The translations under genes were made by a program, and so were the position numbers. A stretch of DNA of 14,384 nucleotides. Source: an uncultured Nitrospina sp. (GTDB lineage: Bacteria > Nitrospinota > Nitrospinia > Nitrospinales > VA-1). The DNA lies in contig CAJWOD010000019.1 in assembly GCA_913044145.1 (NCBI GenBank), positions 1 through 14,384 of the forward strand, given 5' to 3'. The notes under the pieces were generated by a model. That model worked only from the letters and a program-made list of their open reading frames with translations. It did not search any database and was not told the DNA's origin. Shown in pieces: positions 1 through 8,192 of this stretch; position 1 is the stretch's first letter; each line of letters opens with the position of its first letter.

Positions 1-170
1 CCTTCACTAAAACAACGGATTGGATAAAGTTTCATGAAGTCAAACAGAAAATTCTTTTACAAGTAATAAAAATTATTGAAGAAAATGATGCGGAAATAGC
101 TTTTCCAACATCCACTCTTCATCTTTCCAGCCAAGAAATATTTAATAAAGCAGAAACAGACAGCAAATAA
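1..170 (+). CDS. MscS-family mechanosensitive channel, C-terminal end (partial)
   Basis: This is the last 55 codons of a gene whose start lies left of the window, read in the frame beginning at position 3 and ending with TAA at 168-170. The translation contains KQKILLQVIKIIEENDAEIAFPTSTLHL split over residues 14-41. A helix followed by a charged turn, then EIAFPT-STLHL, is the typical end of the cytoplasmic domain of MscS-type small-conductance mechanosensitive channels. These inner-membrane channels open under membrane tension and release solutes during osmotic downshock. About 14 variable residues follow the conserved end. The next gene starts 15 bases downstream on the same strand, so the two may be cotranscribed. 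The family assignment rests on a short segment. The N-terminal membrane helices cannot be seen, so the subtype is open. Confidence 0.72.
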   Translation, partial: FTKTTDWIKFHEVKQKILLQVIKIIEENDAEIAFPTSTLHLSSQEIFNKAETDSK

Positions 171-185
171 TCCCAATCCTAAAAT

Positions 186-1277
186 ATGAAACCAAATATT
201 ATTCGTATTTCACCCGCCCTAGCTATAATCTTTCTCGTTTTAATATTTGGTTGTGCCAAACTGGGACCAACAACTTTAAAAAGTGAGCGTAGTAATTACA
301 ATCTAGCTGTACAAAGAACCAACGATGAACAATTATTACTTAATCTAGCGCGTTTAAAATATCGAGACACACCTTTTTTCATGGAGGTGAGTAGCGTTGC
401 TACTCAATTCACCTTATCGACTTCAGCTAATGCCAGAACAACTCTGGAAAAGGGGATAAACGGACTTTTTGGTCTGGGGGGATCTGTTGGCATGGTAGAA
501 AGACCCACCGTTACCTATTCTCCATTGCAGGGAGACAAGTTTATTCAGCGTGTCCTTTCGCCTCTGCCTTTACAAACTATCACGCTTTTATATCATTCCG
601 GCTGGAGGATCGAAAGAATCTTTCAACTTTGTTTTCAACGGATGAACAATATAAAAAATGCTCCTGGAGCATCAGGGCCAACACCCATAAGGGCACCTCA
701 ATTCAAAAATTTTCTAGCGGCTATAAAATATTTAGGAAAACTTCAATCGGAGGACGTACTAAACCTTTCCTACAAAAATGAAAATGAATCCCCTCAAATT
801 ATTTTGCATATTACTGATGAAGGTAAAAATTCAGAAGCCGCCCAAAATTTTGCCCGAATTCTTAATATAGAACCTGGTCGAGACCAATACGTCATTTCAT
901 TTTCACCGAAACAAAGTGAATCCAATCAGATTAGGGTGGTCACTCGATCACTATTAGGAATTTTATTCTATCTTTCCCAGGGAGTAGAAGCGCCCGAGCA
1001 AGATGTCAAGGAAGGGAAAGTTACGCGAACACTTAAGAAATCTGGAGAAGTATTTGACTGGAAAGAGGTGACTGGAGGTTTACTTAAAGTCCGATCTAAA
1101 TCTAACCGGCCTGACAACGCAACTTTAAGGATTTTTTATAGAGGAACATGGTTTTTCATTCAAGATTCAGATCTTAAATCAAAATCAACCTTTTCACTGC
1201 TATCTCAAATTTTTTCCTTGCAGGCAGGTAAGATAAAAGATAACAGCCCTCTTCTAACACTACCGGTTGGGCAATAA
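186..1277 (+). CDS. Conserved lipoprotein of unknown function
   Basis: The 363-residue product begins with a lipoprotein signal peptide: a short basic start (MKPNIIR), a hydrophobic stretch at about residues 8-21, and a lipobox ending in Cys23 (LIFGC). The mature protein should therefore be lipid-anchored, probably in the outer membrane or periplasmic face. Just after the anchor comes a segment with YNLAVQRTNDEQLLLNLARLKYRDTPFF (about residues 38-65). The C-terminus (about 314-363) contains FYRGTWFFIQDSDLKSKSTFSLL and ends LLTLPVGQ. These two ends resemble a family of uncharacterised proteobacterial-type lipoproteins, from memory only. No enzyme motif is visible, and no membrane segment follows the signal. 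The ATG at 186 gives a proper signal peptide, although no clear ribosome binding site precedes it. It lies 15 bases after the MscS-like gene and may share its transcript. Function unknown. Confidence 0.85.
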   Translation: MKPNIIRISPALAIIFLVLIFGCAKLGPTTLKSERSNYNLAVQRTNDEQLLLNLARLKYRDTPFFMEVSSVATQFTLSTSANARTTLEKGINGLFGLGGSVGMVERPTVTYSPLQGDKFIQRVLSPLPLQTITLLYHSGWRIERIFQLCFQRMNNIKNAPGASGPTPIRAPQFKNFLAAIKYLGKLQSEDVLNLSYKNENESPQIILHITDEGKNSEAAQNFARILNIEPGRDQYVISFSPKQSESNQIRVVTRSLLGILFYLSQGVEAPEQDVKEGKVTRTLKKSGEVFDWKEVTGGLLKVRSKSNRPDNATLRIFYRGTWFFIQDSDLKSKSTFSLLSQIFSLQAGKIKDNSPLLTLPVGQ

Positions 1278-1285
1278 AGAGGGCT
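1245..1285 (-). terminator. Possible hairpin terminator between convergent genes
   Basis: A perfect 9-bp inverted repeat (agccctctt at 1245-1253, aagagggct at 1277-1285) encloses a 23-base loop and spans the stop codon of the lipoprotein gene. For the minus-strand gene ending at 1291 it lies just downstream. It is followed on that strand by GTTATCTTTT, a loose T-rich stretch. On the plus strand it is followed by A residues, so it is not a classical terminator there. The long loop and imperfect T-tract keep this tentative. Confidence 0.4.
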
Positions 1286-1290
1286 AAAAA

Positions 1291-1554
1291 TCAGGTCTCT
1301 TTAGGATTATTCAACTCTCTCTGGAATAACTCAAGTGCATCTTTTATTCTTCCTACAACAAATTTTGTTTCAGTCGGAGCAAGTTTTCCTCTATCGACGG
1401 AGATCAAAATATTTTTTTCATGAAGACTTTCCCGTTGCATAAATACGGAAACCCCTCCCCCCATAACAAAACCTGTTCCGCGAAGTAGCTCTTCCTGAAT
1501 TGCTTTAAGATTATTTCTTACAGCTATTCCATTTTTGTTAAACAGTTCTTCCAT
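1291..1554 (-). CDS. Small hypothetical protein (87 aa)
   Basis: An 87-residue reading frame starts at ATG (1552-1554) and stops with TGA at 1291-1293. It is convergent with the lipoprotein gene and lies about 215 bases beyond the end of the nuo genes on the same strand. I do not recognise the protein. It has a charged, probably helical N-terminus (residues 1-25), a glycine-rich centre (GTGFVMGGGVSVFMQ, 27-41), a strand-like ILISVDRGKLAP segment (49-60), and a helical, charged C-terminus (VVGRIKDALELFQREL). There is no signal peptide or membrane helix. No Shine-Dalgarno sequence is seen: the 13 bases before the start are mainly T. Its clean fit between neighbours and ordinary composition suggest a real gene, but a chance frame is possible. 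It could be a small cytoplasmic regulator, but nothing in the sequence shows that. Confidence 0.5.
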   Translation of the reverse strand: MEELFNKNGIAVRNNLKAIQEELLRGTGFVMGGGVSVFMQRESLHEKNILISVDRGKLAPTETKFVVGRIKDALELFQRELNNPKET

Positions 1555-1769
1555 TGAAAAAAAAATTTTGACACGTATTTCTTTTTATTCTTCCCATAAC
1601 ATTAATAATCACATAACCAAAAAATAACCTCAACGTAACCAAATCAATATATTTATACTTTTTTCTTTCCCACATTCATTTCCTATATATATATTCTTTA
1701 TTTGTCTTTGGATAAAAAATTAGTTATAGGCTATAGAGGAGAAGGAGTCTCGGAGTTAATTTTTTACTC
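1555..1769. other. AT-rich spacer after nuoN
   Basis: This 215-base intergenic stretch between the end of nuoN and the small hypothetical gene is strongly AT-rich. I see no convincing intrinsic terminator for the nuo transcript. Short repeats of GGAGT/ACTCC at 1744-1770 can pair over 5 bp but lack a following T-tract on the minus strand. A weak minus-strand promoter for the 87-residue gene is possible, but no clear -35/-10 pair stands out. Confidence 0.4.
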
Positions 1770-3230
1770 CTATTGTAGGTTGGTGAGGGCAATGATGGGA
1801 TCCGGGAAAATGCCTAGCTCAACTGTCCCTATTATTCCTACAATAACTACGAATAAAGTCATAGGAGTCAGAGAGATCTGAAACTCTCTATTAGGCTCTT
1901 TCATATACATGAAAACTACAACCTTTAAATAGTAATAAAAGGAGATAGCACTATTAAGAACTGCAATGACAACAAGTGTCACAAAGCCTTCTTCAATTGC
2001 TGCGCTAAAAATATAAAACTTGGCAACGAATCCTGCAAAAGGCGGCAGACCTCCTAAGGAGAGCAGAAAAACTGTCATACTCAAAGCCAATATTGGATGC
2101 TTGTAGGCCAGACCTGAATAGTTTTCAAACTCCAGGTTGTCCTTCTCTTTCTTACCTAATAGAATGATGATCCCGAATGCTCCGAAGGTGGTGAAGGCAT
2201 AGGCTAGCATATAAAACAGCAGCCCAGAACCAGCCAGTGAGCTTTTGGCTATGACCGCTATCAGCAGGTAGCCCGCATGCGAGATACTGGAAAAAGCCAA
2301 CATTCTTTTTATATTGGTTTGCATGATGGCGCCTAGGTTGCCAACAAACATACTGAGGACAGCGATAATGCATAATAATATTTCCCACGATAGAGACATA
2401 TCAGGTATGGCTTCTGTAAAAACGCGGAAGAAAGCTGCGAATGCTGCAGCCTTTGGGCCGACAGCCATAAATGCAGTGACAGGCGTTGGTGAGCCATGAT
2501 AAACGTCGGGAGCCCACATATGAAAAGGAACAGCGGCTACTTTAAATCCGAATCCAATCACTAACAAAACAATGCCCATTAAAATTAGAGGATTGGATTG
2601 CGCGCCTTCTGCCTTAATAAACTCAGCAATTTTAAAAAGATTTGTGCTTCCAGTTGAACCATAAATTAATGTCATTCCATATAACAAGAATCCTGTTGCA
2701 AAAGCTCCGAGAAGGAAATATTTAAGAGCTGCTTCGTTTGAAACAGGGTCATCTCTTCTGAAACCAGCGAGAACATAAAGGCATATTGAAACGATTTCGA
2801 TTCCAAGAAAAATCATGATCAAATCGGTCGAAGAAGCCAATATAATCATACCTACTGTACAAAGTAAAATTAGAGCGTAATACTCTCCGGCCTTAATCCC
2901 CTTACGCTCGTTATACTCAAAAGAAAGTAAAATAGTTAATGCGGAGCTAAGAGTGAAAATACAAATGAAAAATATGGAAAGGTGATCGACTATATAACTA
3001 CCAGTAAAGGCAAAAGCGGGGAGAGGATGTTTTGCAAACGCACTGATTGCGGTCATTAATAGACCAACGAGACTTATAAACATCAGTAAAGTCTTATTTT
3101 TTCCTGCCCACAGATCTAATACTAGAACACCCATAGCAAAAACACTCAATACAAGGACAGGTGCCAAAGCTATTAGGTCAATGGATTCAGGTGCGTTTAT
3201 CGGTTCCAATATTAAATATTCCTCAATCAA
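1770..3230 (-). CDS. nuoN: NADH-quinone oxidoreductase subunit N
   Basis: NuoN is one of the three antiporter-like membrane subunits of complex I, each thought to form a proton path in the inner membrane. The 486 residues match the usual length (about 485) and are almost wholly hydrophobic, with about 14 membrane helices expected. Key charged residues of the family are present: Glu145 in FLGIEIVS, Lys230 in GFGFKVAAVPFH, Lys260 in VGPKAAAF, and Lys404 in GLPPFAGFVAKFYIF. The conserved PFHMWAPDVYHGSPTPV stretch is at 235-251. The start is TTG at 3228-3230, which overlaps the nuoM stop in the sequence TTGA, so translation is probably coupled. No in-frame ATG gives a better N-terminus, since the next Met is at residue 34, inside the first helix. 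It is the last gene of the nuo operon. Confidence 0.96.
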   Translation of the reverse strand: MIEEYLILEPINAPESIDLIALAPVLVLSVFAMGVLVLDLWAGKNKTLLMFISLVGLLMTAISAFAKHPLPAFAFTGSYIVDHLSIFFICIFTLSSALTILLSFEYNERKGIKAGEYYALILLCTVGMIILASSTDLIMIFLGIEIVSICLYVLAGFRRDDPVSNEAALKYFLLGAFATGFLLYGMTLIYGSTGSTNLFKIAEFIKAEGAQSNPLILMGIVLLVIGFGFKVAAVPFHMWAPDVYHGSPTPVTAFMAVGPKAAAFAAFFRVFTEAIPDMSLSWEILLCIIAVLSMFVGNLGAIMQTNIKRMLAFSSISHAGYLLIAVIAKSSLAGSGLLFYMLAYAFTTFGAFGIIILLGKKEKDNLEFENYSGLAYKHPILALSMTVFLLSLGGLPPFAGFVAKFYIFSAAIEEGFVTLVVIAVLNSAISFYYYLKVVVFMYMKEPNREFQISLTPMTLFVVIVGIIGTVELGIFPDPIIALTNLQ

Positions 3231-4813
3231 TTATGGCTGGTCTTTTGCAACCTTTGACTCAGCTTTGCTAGTTCTGTTTTAGTCATCAGGGATGCATGGT
3301 GTCCTCCATCTTCTTGATGGTCTTTCGTAGGACGGAAATTGTCTGGAGAAACTCTGCTAACTAGATGATTAACAGATGCATCAAATGTCTTCATAAAGGG
3401 CTTGGGGTACAAACCGATCCAAAAAATTAAAACTAATAAAGGAATAACAGTAATAAGTTCTCTCACATTAAGGTCTTTTAATTCCATATTTTTCGGGTTA
3501 TTTAATTCTAGGAACATGACTCTTTGAAACATCCAAAGAATGTAACAAGCAGCTAAAATAACTCCAGAAGTTGCGCAGGCTGCCCATAGTCCGTTAACTT
3601 GAAAAATCCCCAATAGAACAAGAAATTCTCCCACAAAACCGTTCATACCCGGAAGACCAATGGATGAAAGAGCAACGATCATAAAACACACTGCATAAAC
3701 AGGCATTTGTTTCGAAAGCCCGCCAAATTCTTTAATCAGTCTTGTATGGCGACGATCATAAATTACGCCAACTAATAAAAAGAGAGCACCCGTGCTAATG
3801 CCGTGATTAATGTTTTGGATCAATGCACCTTGTATTCCATATTCATTCAAAGCAAAAATACCAAGCATTACAAAACCGAGATGGCTGACACTGGAATAGG
3901 CTACTAGCTTTTTTAAATCTTCCTGAACCATTGATACCAAAGCGCCATAAACAATTCCAATAATAGACAACCATGCAACAAAGGGCATGAAATCATAAGA
4001 AGCTTGAGGAAAGAAAGGTAGATTGAAGCGTAAGAAACCATAAGTCCCCATCTTCAATAAGACACCCGCCAATATAACTGAACCTGCTGTAGGTGCTTCT
4101 ACGTGAGCATCGGGTAGCCAGGTGTGAAATGGAAACATAGGTACTTTAATTGCAAAGGCCAGGAAAAAAGCCATCCACAACCATTTTTGAATATCCAGGG
4201 GAGCACTTATATTATCGGTGATGAATAAAATATCTGCCGTTGCAACTCCTGTAGTTTCTTTAACATGAAAATAAATCCAGATGATGGCAACCAACATAAG
4301 CAGGGAGCCCACTGCAGTATAAATAAAGAATTTAACAGCAGCATAAATACGTCGGGGACCACCCCATACACCAACGATAATATACATTGGAACCAACTGA
4401 AATTCCCAGAACACATAAAAAATAAAAAGGTCGAGGGAGATGAAGACCCCAAGCATGCCAGTCGAAAGAGCCAGCATAGCCATCATGTATTCGCGAATAT
4501 GTTTTTTTACATCCCATGAAGCAATGACACAGATGAGCGTCAAGAAAGTAGTCATTACATAAAGTAAGAGAGAGATGCCATCGAGTCCAATATGGTAGTT
4601 GATGCCCCAGGATTCTATCCAGGAAGTATTGAGCTCAAACTGCATTTTATGAGTGGAGCTGTCAAAGTTCGTCCACAAAAATAAAGAAAGTAAAAAATCA
4701 GCCGCTGCAACAGCAAGAGCAGTTTGTTTGATCGCGCCTTCATTCTCCTTAGGAAAAAAGGCGAGAAACAATGCACCTATAATTGGCAAGAAAGTAATAA
4801 AAGTTAAAAACAT
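3227..4813 (-). CDS. nuoM: NADH-quinone oxidoreductase subunit M
   Basis: NuoM is the middle antiporter-like subunit of the complex I membrane arm and is taken to pump one proton per cycle. At 528 residues it is slightly longer than the common ~500. The extra length lies in a hydrophilic C-terminal tail (about 490-528) with a His-rich patch (DHQEDGGHHAS). Functional residues are in place: Glu137 in VFWEFQLVPMY, Lys223 in AIKVPMFPFHTWLPDAHVEAP, Lys254 in GVLLKMGTYG, and Glu396 in GLPGMNGFVGEF. About 14 membrane helices are expected. The ATG at 4811-4813 is preceded by AGGGG three bases upstream, a close but usable ribosome binding site. It follows nuoL after 6 bases and overlaps nuoN by 4. Confidence 0.97.
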   Translation of the reverse strand: MFLTFITFLPIIGALFLAFFPKENEGAIKQTALAVAAADFLLSLFLWTNFDSSTHKMQFELNTSWIESWGINYHIGLDGISLLLYVMTTFLTLICVIASWDVKKHIREYMMAMLALSTGMLGVFISLDLFIFYVFWEFQLVPMYIIVGVWGGPRRIYAAVKFFIYTAVGSLLMLVAIIWIYFHVKETTGVATADILFITDNISAPLDIQKWLWMAFFLAFAIKVPMFPFHTWLPDAHVEAPTAGSVILAGVLLKMGTYGFLRFNLPFFPQASYDFMPFVAWLSIIGIVYGALVSMVQEDLKKLVAYSSVSHLGFVMLGIFALNEYGIQGALIQNINHGISTGALFLLVGVIYDRRHTRLIKEFGGLSKQMPVYAVCFMIVALSSIGLPGMNGFVGEFLVLLGIFQVNGLWAACATSGVILAACYILWMFQRVMFLELNNPKNMELKDLNVRELITVIPLLVLIFWIGLYPKPFMKTFDASVNHLVSRVSPDNFRPTKDHQEDGGHHASLMTKTELAKLSQRLQKTSHN

Positions 4814-4819
4814 AATCCC

Positions 4820-6787
4820 CTAAAACATAATCAGCAAAAGACTGATGAAACCTACTGCAATAAATAAAGCGTAATTGCGAACAAAACCAGATTGAAATAT
4901 GCGGGCTTGTTTACTGAGCCATCCAATAATTTTAGCTACACCGATAACAGTACCGTCAATTGCTTTAGCATCGCATTCTTTCCATAATAAATGAGAAGCT
5001 TCTACAGTAGGCTTTACAAAAGTCGAATCGTAAAGCTCATCGACACCATACTTATTTTGTACCAACTCAAATCCCCATTGTCCTTTAGTAAATTTATCCG
5101 GCAAATCGGGTCGTTTAATATAAAAGATATAAGCAGCAACAATTCCTGTAATGGCAACACAGGCAGAAAATGCCATCAGAAATATTTCAAGCCATAGATT
5201 ATGTTCTTTTGGATTGAGTAAATGTGCCCACGAGGGCGCATGCCGCCCTGCTTCGTGTAACATGTGTTCGGAATGTTCAAGCGCATGCGCCAGGTCAAAA
5301 TGCAGAACTGGTTCTAGCCAATTGTGTAGGATATGCCAGCCATGAAAAAGTGGGATTCCCAATATTCCCCCTATCGTAGCCAGCCCTGCAAGAATAACAA
5401 GTGGCATGGTCATCACTTTAGGCGACTCATGCGGATGAATATGGGGATCCACACGTGATTCACCATGAAAAGTCATGAAGACCAAGCGGAACATATAGAA
5501 TGCGGTTAATAATGCCGCTGAAATCCCCATTCCCCAAAAGATAATATTTCCATCCATTAGGGCGTGGTAAAGCACTTCATCCTTACTAAAAAATCCTGAT
5601 AGAGGCGGAATACCCGCAATGGCTAGGGTTGACACTAAAAATGTCCAATAGGTAACCGGCATATAGTTTTTAAGTCCGCCCATCTTACGCATATCTTGCT
5701 CGCCATGAATACCGTGGATAACACTACCAGAACCTAGAAAGAGACAGGCTTTAAAAAATGCATGCGTCACCAAGTGGAAAATTGCGGCGGTGTAAGCACC
5801 AACTCCACAAGCGAGAATCATGTAGCCAATCTGGCTGACTGTTGAATAAGCTAAAACACGTTTGATATCAAATTGAGTCATACCAATGGTTGCTGCCATA
5901 ATTGCCGTTGCCGCTCCGGTGCCTGCTACCACCATCATAGTCATAGGTGCCAAGTTAAACAGAACACTGCAACGCACGATCATGTATACCCCAGCAGTGA
6001 CCATAGTGGCGGCATGGATCAATGCACTAACAGGAGTTGGGCCTTCCATCGCATCAGGCAACCATGTATATAAAGGAATTTGTGCTGACTTACCGGTGGC
6101 TCCAATAAAAAGCAATAAGGTGATGATAGTGACGGCTTCCCCAGCATAAATCAGTTTTTCTGGGGCTGCGTGCATTACTTCTGAAAAGTCGATGGTTCCA
6201 AAGATATTAAAGATGTACATGACGGCGAGTAAGAAAGCGAAGTCTCCCACCCGATTGACAATGAAGGCCTTGGTACCTGCATCGCAGGCAGACTTTTTCT
6301 CAAAATAATAACCAATTAGGAAATAAGAGCAGCAACCTACTCCCTCCCACCCAATAAACATAAGCAAGAAGTTATTACCCATTATGAGAAGCAGCATGGC
6401 GCTAGCAAAGAGGTTGAAGTATGCAAAGAAGCGGTAGAAGCTATATTCTTCATGCATATAGCCAATCGCGTAGACATGAATGATGAATCCCACTCCGGTA
6501 ACGACAAACATCATAACTAGAGTTAGAGGATCAACTTGAAAACCAAAATCGACAGAAAAGTCTCCCGCACCAAACCACGTCCAGACAACTTGTTCGAAGA
6601 CATGCTGCCCTTCTGGCAGCATAAGGTAGCCTACATAAACTAAAATGGAAGTCAGAAAAGATAGAGCCATACTTCCAGCTGCAATTATACCAACAGCATT
6701 TTTACCAATACGTAGACCAAAAAAACCGTTGATGATAGATCCGATCAACGGAAACAGGGGTACCAGACAAGTTAGTTTTAGCAACAT
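4820..6787 (-). CDS. nuoL: NADH-quinone oxidoreductase subunit L
   Basis: NuoL is the distal antiporter-like subunit of complex I. It carries a proton channel and the long lateral helix that runs along the membrane arm. The 655 residues are somewhat longer than the E. coli protein (613). Conserved features are Glu148 in MFIGWEGVGCCSYFLIGY, Lys233 in GATGKSAQIPLYTWLPDAMEGPTPVSALIHAATMV (spread over 229-263), Lys346 in THAFFKACLF, and Lys402-Asp403 in SGFFSKDEVL. The end (about 575-655) has the expected lateral-helix region and a final membrane helix. The loop between about 441 and 529 is rich in histidine (15 residues), as discussed in the findings. It lies 7 bases after nuoK and 6 before nuoM. 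No clear Shine-Dalgarno sequence is seen, so coupling to nuoK is likely. Confidence 0.97.
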   Translation of the reverse strand: MLLKLTCLVPLFPLIGSIINGFFGLRIGKNAVGIIAAGSMALSFLTSILVYVGYLMLPEGQHVFEQVVWTWFGAGDFSVDFGFQVDPLTLVMMFVVTGVGFIIHVYAIGYMHEEYSFYRFFAYFNLFASAMLLLIMGNNFLLMFIGWEGVGCCSYFLIGYYFEKKSACDAGTKAFIVNRVGDFAFLLAVMYIFNIFGTIDFSEVMHAAPEKLIYAGEAVTIITLLLFIGATGKSAQIPLYTWLPDAMEGPTPVSALIHAATMVTAGVYMIVRCSVLFNLAPMTMMVVAGTGAATAIMAATIGMTQFDIKRVLAYSTVSQIGYMILACGVGAYTAAIFHLVTHAFFKACLFLGSGSVIHGIHGEQDMRKMGGLKNYMPVTYWTFLVSTLAIAGIPPLSGFFSKDEVLYHALMDGNIIFWGMGISAALLTAFYMFRLVFMTFHGESRVDPHIHPHESPKVMTMPLVILAGLATIGGILGIPLFHGWHILHNWLEPVLHFDLAHALEHSEHMLHEAGRHAPSWAHLLNPKEHNLWLEIFLMAFSACVAITGIVAAYIFYIKRPDLPDKFTKGQWGFELVQNKYGVDELYDSTFVKPTVEASHLLWKECDAKAIDGTVIGVAKIIGWLSKQARIFQSGFVRNYALFIAVGFISLLLIMF

Positions 6788-6794
6788 ACTTTAA

Positions 6795-7109
6795 TTACCA
6801 CTTCAACAGGTTGAATTCATCAAGATTGACCGTTGGCTTATTTCTGTGCAGGGCAATAATAATTGCGAGCCCTACCGACACTTCCGCAGCCGCAACGCAC
6901 ATAACCATAAAACTAAAAATCTGACCATTGGAAAGGTTTAAATAGTTATCGAAGGCAATTAACGAAATATTTACCGCATTCAACATAATTTCGATTGACA
7001 TAAACACAACGATTACGTTGCGACGAATTAGCACCCCAACGATTCCAATTACAAACAGAACCGCACTTAAGGTCAAATAATGTTCTAAGGGAACTGTGCC
7101 TTCAAACAT
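6795..7109 (-). CDS. nuoK: NADH-quinone oxidoreductase subunit K
   Basis: NuoK is a small three-helix subunit of the complex I membrane arm, related to MrpC of Na+/H+ antiporters, that contributes to the fourth proton path. The 104 residues match the usual 100-105. Helices lie at about 10-28, 31-54 and 62-86. The two buried glutamates essential in the family are Glu40 (VFMSIEIMLNAVNI) and Glu76 (CVAAAEVSVGLAI). The start at 7107-7109 is 3 bases after the nuoJ stop and the stop is 7 bases before nuoL, so it is firmly embedded in the operon. Confidence 0.97.
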   Translation of the reverse strand: MFEGTVPLEHYLTLSAVLFVIGIVGVLIRRNVIVVFMSIEIMLNAVNISLIAFDNYLNLSNGQIFSFMVMCVAAAEVSVGLAIIIALHRNKPTVNLDEFNLLKW

Positions 7110-7112
7110 AAG

Positions 7113-7622
7113 TCAGTCCAGTTTAGGCTTTGCCAGGACCACTGCCCCGATCATAGCTGCTAATAATAAAAGAGATGCCACTTCAAATGGCAATACAAAA
7201 TCTGTAAATAAAGCTTCGCCCACCGTTGCAACGGTTCCAAAGGTATCAGGAAGCTCTGCGGAAGAATTTAATTCGGCCAAAAAAGTGATGTCAATAATCT
7301 TGTATAAAATTCCTACGGCCAGCACGCCAGTTAAAATAGAAATGAAACGATTTTTATCTCTTGCCACCCAATCCGCAGATGCAGTTTGTTTTAAATTGAG
7401 CAGCATGATCACAAACATAAATAAAACCATGATTGCGCCGGCATAGATGATGATCTGGAGTATGGCAATAAAGTGAGCTTGCAACAGCACAAATATTCCA
7501 GCCAAACCCAGCATCATTCCAATGAGACACATGGCGGAACCTACAGGGCTAGTGTTAAAGATTACACCAAGAGCCAATGCAACACACAACCCTGCGATAG
7601 GATAAAAAATTAATAATTCCAT
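7113..7622 (-). CDS. nuoJ: NADH-quinone oxidoreductase subunit J
   Basis: NuoJ is a membrane subunit at the joint between the quinone site and the antiporter-like subunits. The 169 residues are typical in length (E. coli 184) with five membrane helices. The most conserved piece is the third helix, ILQIIIYAGAIMVLFMFVIML, across about 54-74. It includes Tyr60 and Gly62, where the pi-bulge that couples redox changes to proton movement lies in solved structures. The ATG at 7620-7622 lies inside the end of nuoI: the two genes overlap by 13 bases, which suggests translational coupling. Confidence 0.96.
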   Translation of the reverse strand: MELLIFYPIAGLCVALALGVIFNTSPVGSAMCLIGMMLGLAGIFVLLQAHFIAILQIIIYAGAIMVLFMFVIMLLNLKQTASADWVARDKNRFISILTGVLAVGILYKIIDITFLAELNSSAELPDTFGTVATVGEALFTDFVLPFEVASLLLLAAMIGAVVLAKPKLD

Positions 7623-8179
7623 TTGGCGTACATATTTCGTGTGAATTCAATCCGCTTTTGCAAATCTGCAACCGGAGTTAAAAGTTGTTCTTTTGTATAA
7701 AGCATTTTTTTGCGGTCCAGCATGGAAATTTCACAATCATCACTCATAAAAATTGCTTCTTCTGGACAAGCTTCTTCACAGTTTCCGCAAAAAATACAAA
7801 TCGCATAATCGATGTTGAATACATCAGGCCAACGCTCATATTGGTTTTGTTTGCCGCTGTTTTCACCTGGTTCAATATGAATACAGTAGGCTGGGCACGC
7901 AATTTCACATAAACCACAAGCCACACATGCAGGATGCCCATCTTCATTTTGAGCCAATACCGGTCGTCCTCGGTAGGCAATAGGGTATTGCACTTGCTCT
8001 TCAGGATAATAAACCGTCATAATTTTCCGTTCTTTTTGCGTTCCAAGAAAAAACGGAATAAAACCAAAAAGGTTACTAAAGAAATGCCGGGATGTGATAA
8101 TCATTCCCTTGATAATTTCAGGGAGATAAATTTTTTCCCACCAAGTCATCTTAATATTTCTATTTACATAATAGGCCAT
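7610..8179 (-). CDS. nuoI: NADH-quinone oxidoreductase subunit I (two 4Fe-4S clusters)
   Basis: NuoI is the peripheral-arm ferredoxin-like subunit that carries clusters N6a and N6b towards NuoB and quinone. Two complete 4Fe-4S motifs are present: Cys85, 88, 91 and 95 (CVACGLCEIACP) and Cys128, 131, 134 and 138 (CIFCGNCEEACP). The 189 residues include an N-terminal part (1-40) expected to form an amphipathic helix on the membrane. The ATG at 8177-8179 has the best ribosome binding site in the operon (AGGAGG, 7 bases upstream), which sits against the nuoH stop codon and supports this start over the internal Met11. It overlaps nuoJ by 13 bases. NuoI normally hands electrons to NuoB, whose gene is not in this window. 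Confidence 0.97.
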   Translation of the reverse strand: MAYYVNRNIKMTWWEKIYLPEIIKGMIITSRHFFSNLFGFIPFFLGTQKERKIMTVYYPEEQVQYPIAYRGRPVLAQNEDGHPACVACGLCEIACPAYCIHIEPGENSGKQNQYERWPDVFNIDYAICIFCGNCEEACPEEAIFMSDDCEISMLDRKKMLYTKEQLLTPVADLQKRIEFTRNMYAKWNY

Positions 8180-8192
8180 GGTCGGCCTCCTT

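Noticed and set aside
1720..1772. Possible intrinsic terminator after nuoN
   Set aside because: Only 5-bp GGAGT/ACTCC pairings and weak AT stems are found, and none is followed by a proper T-tract on the minus strand.
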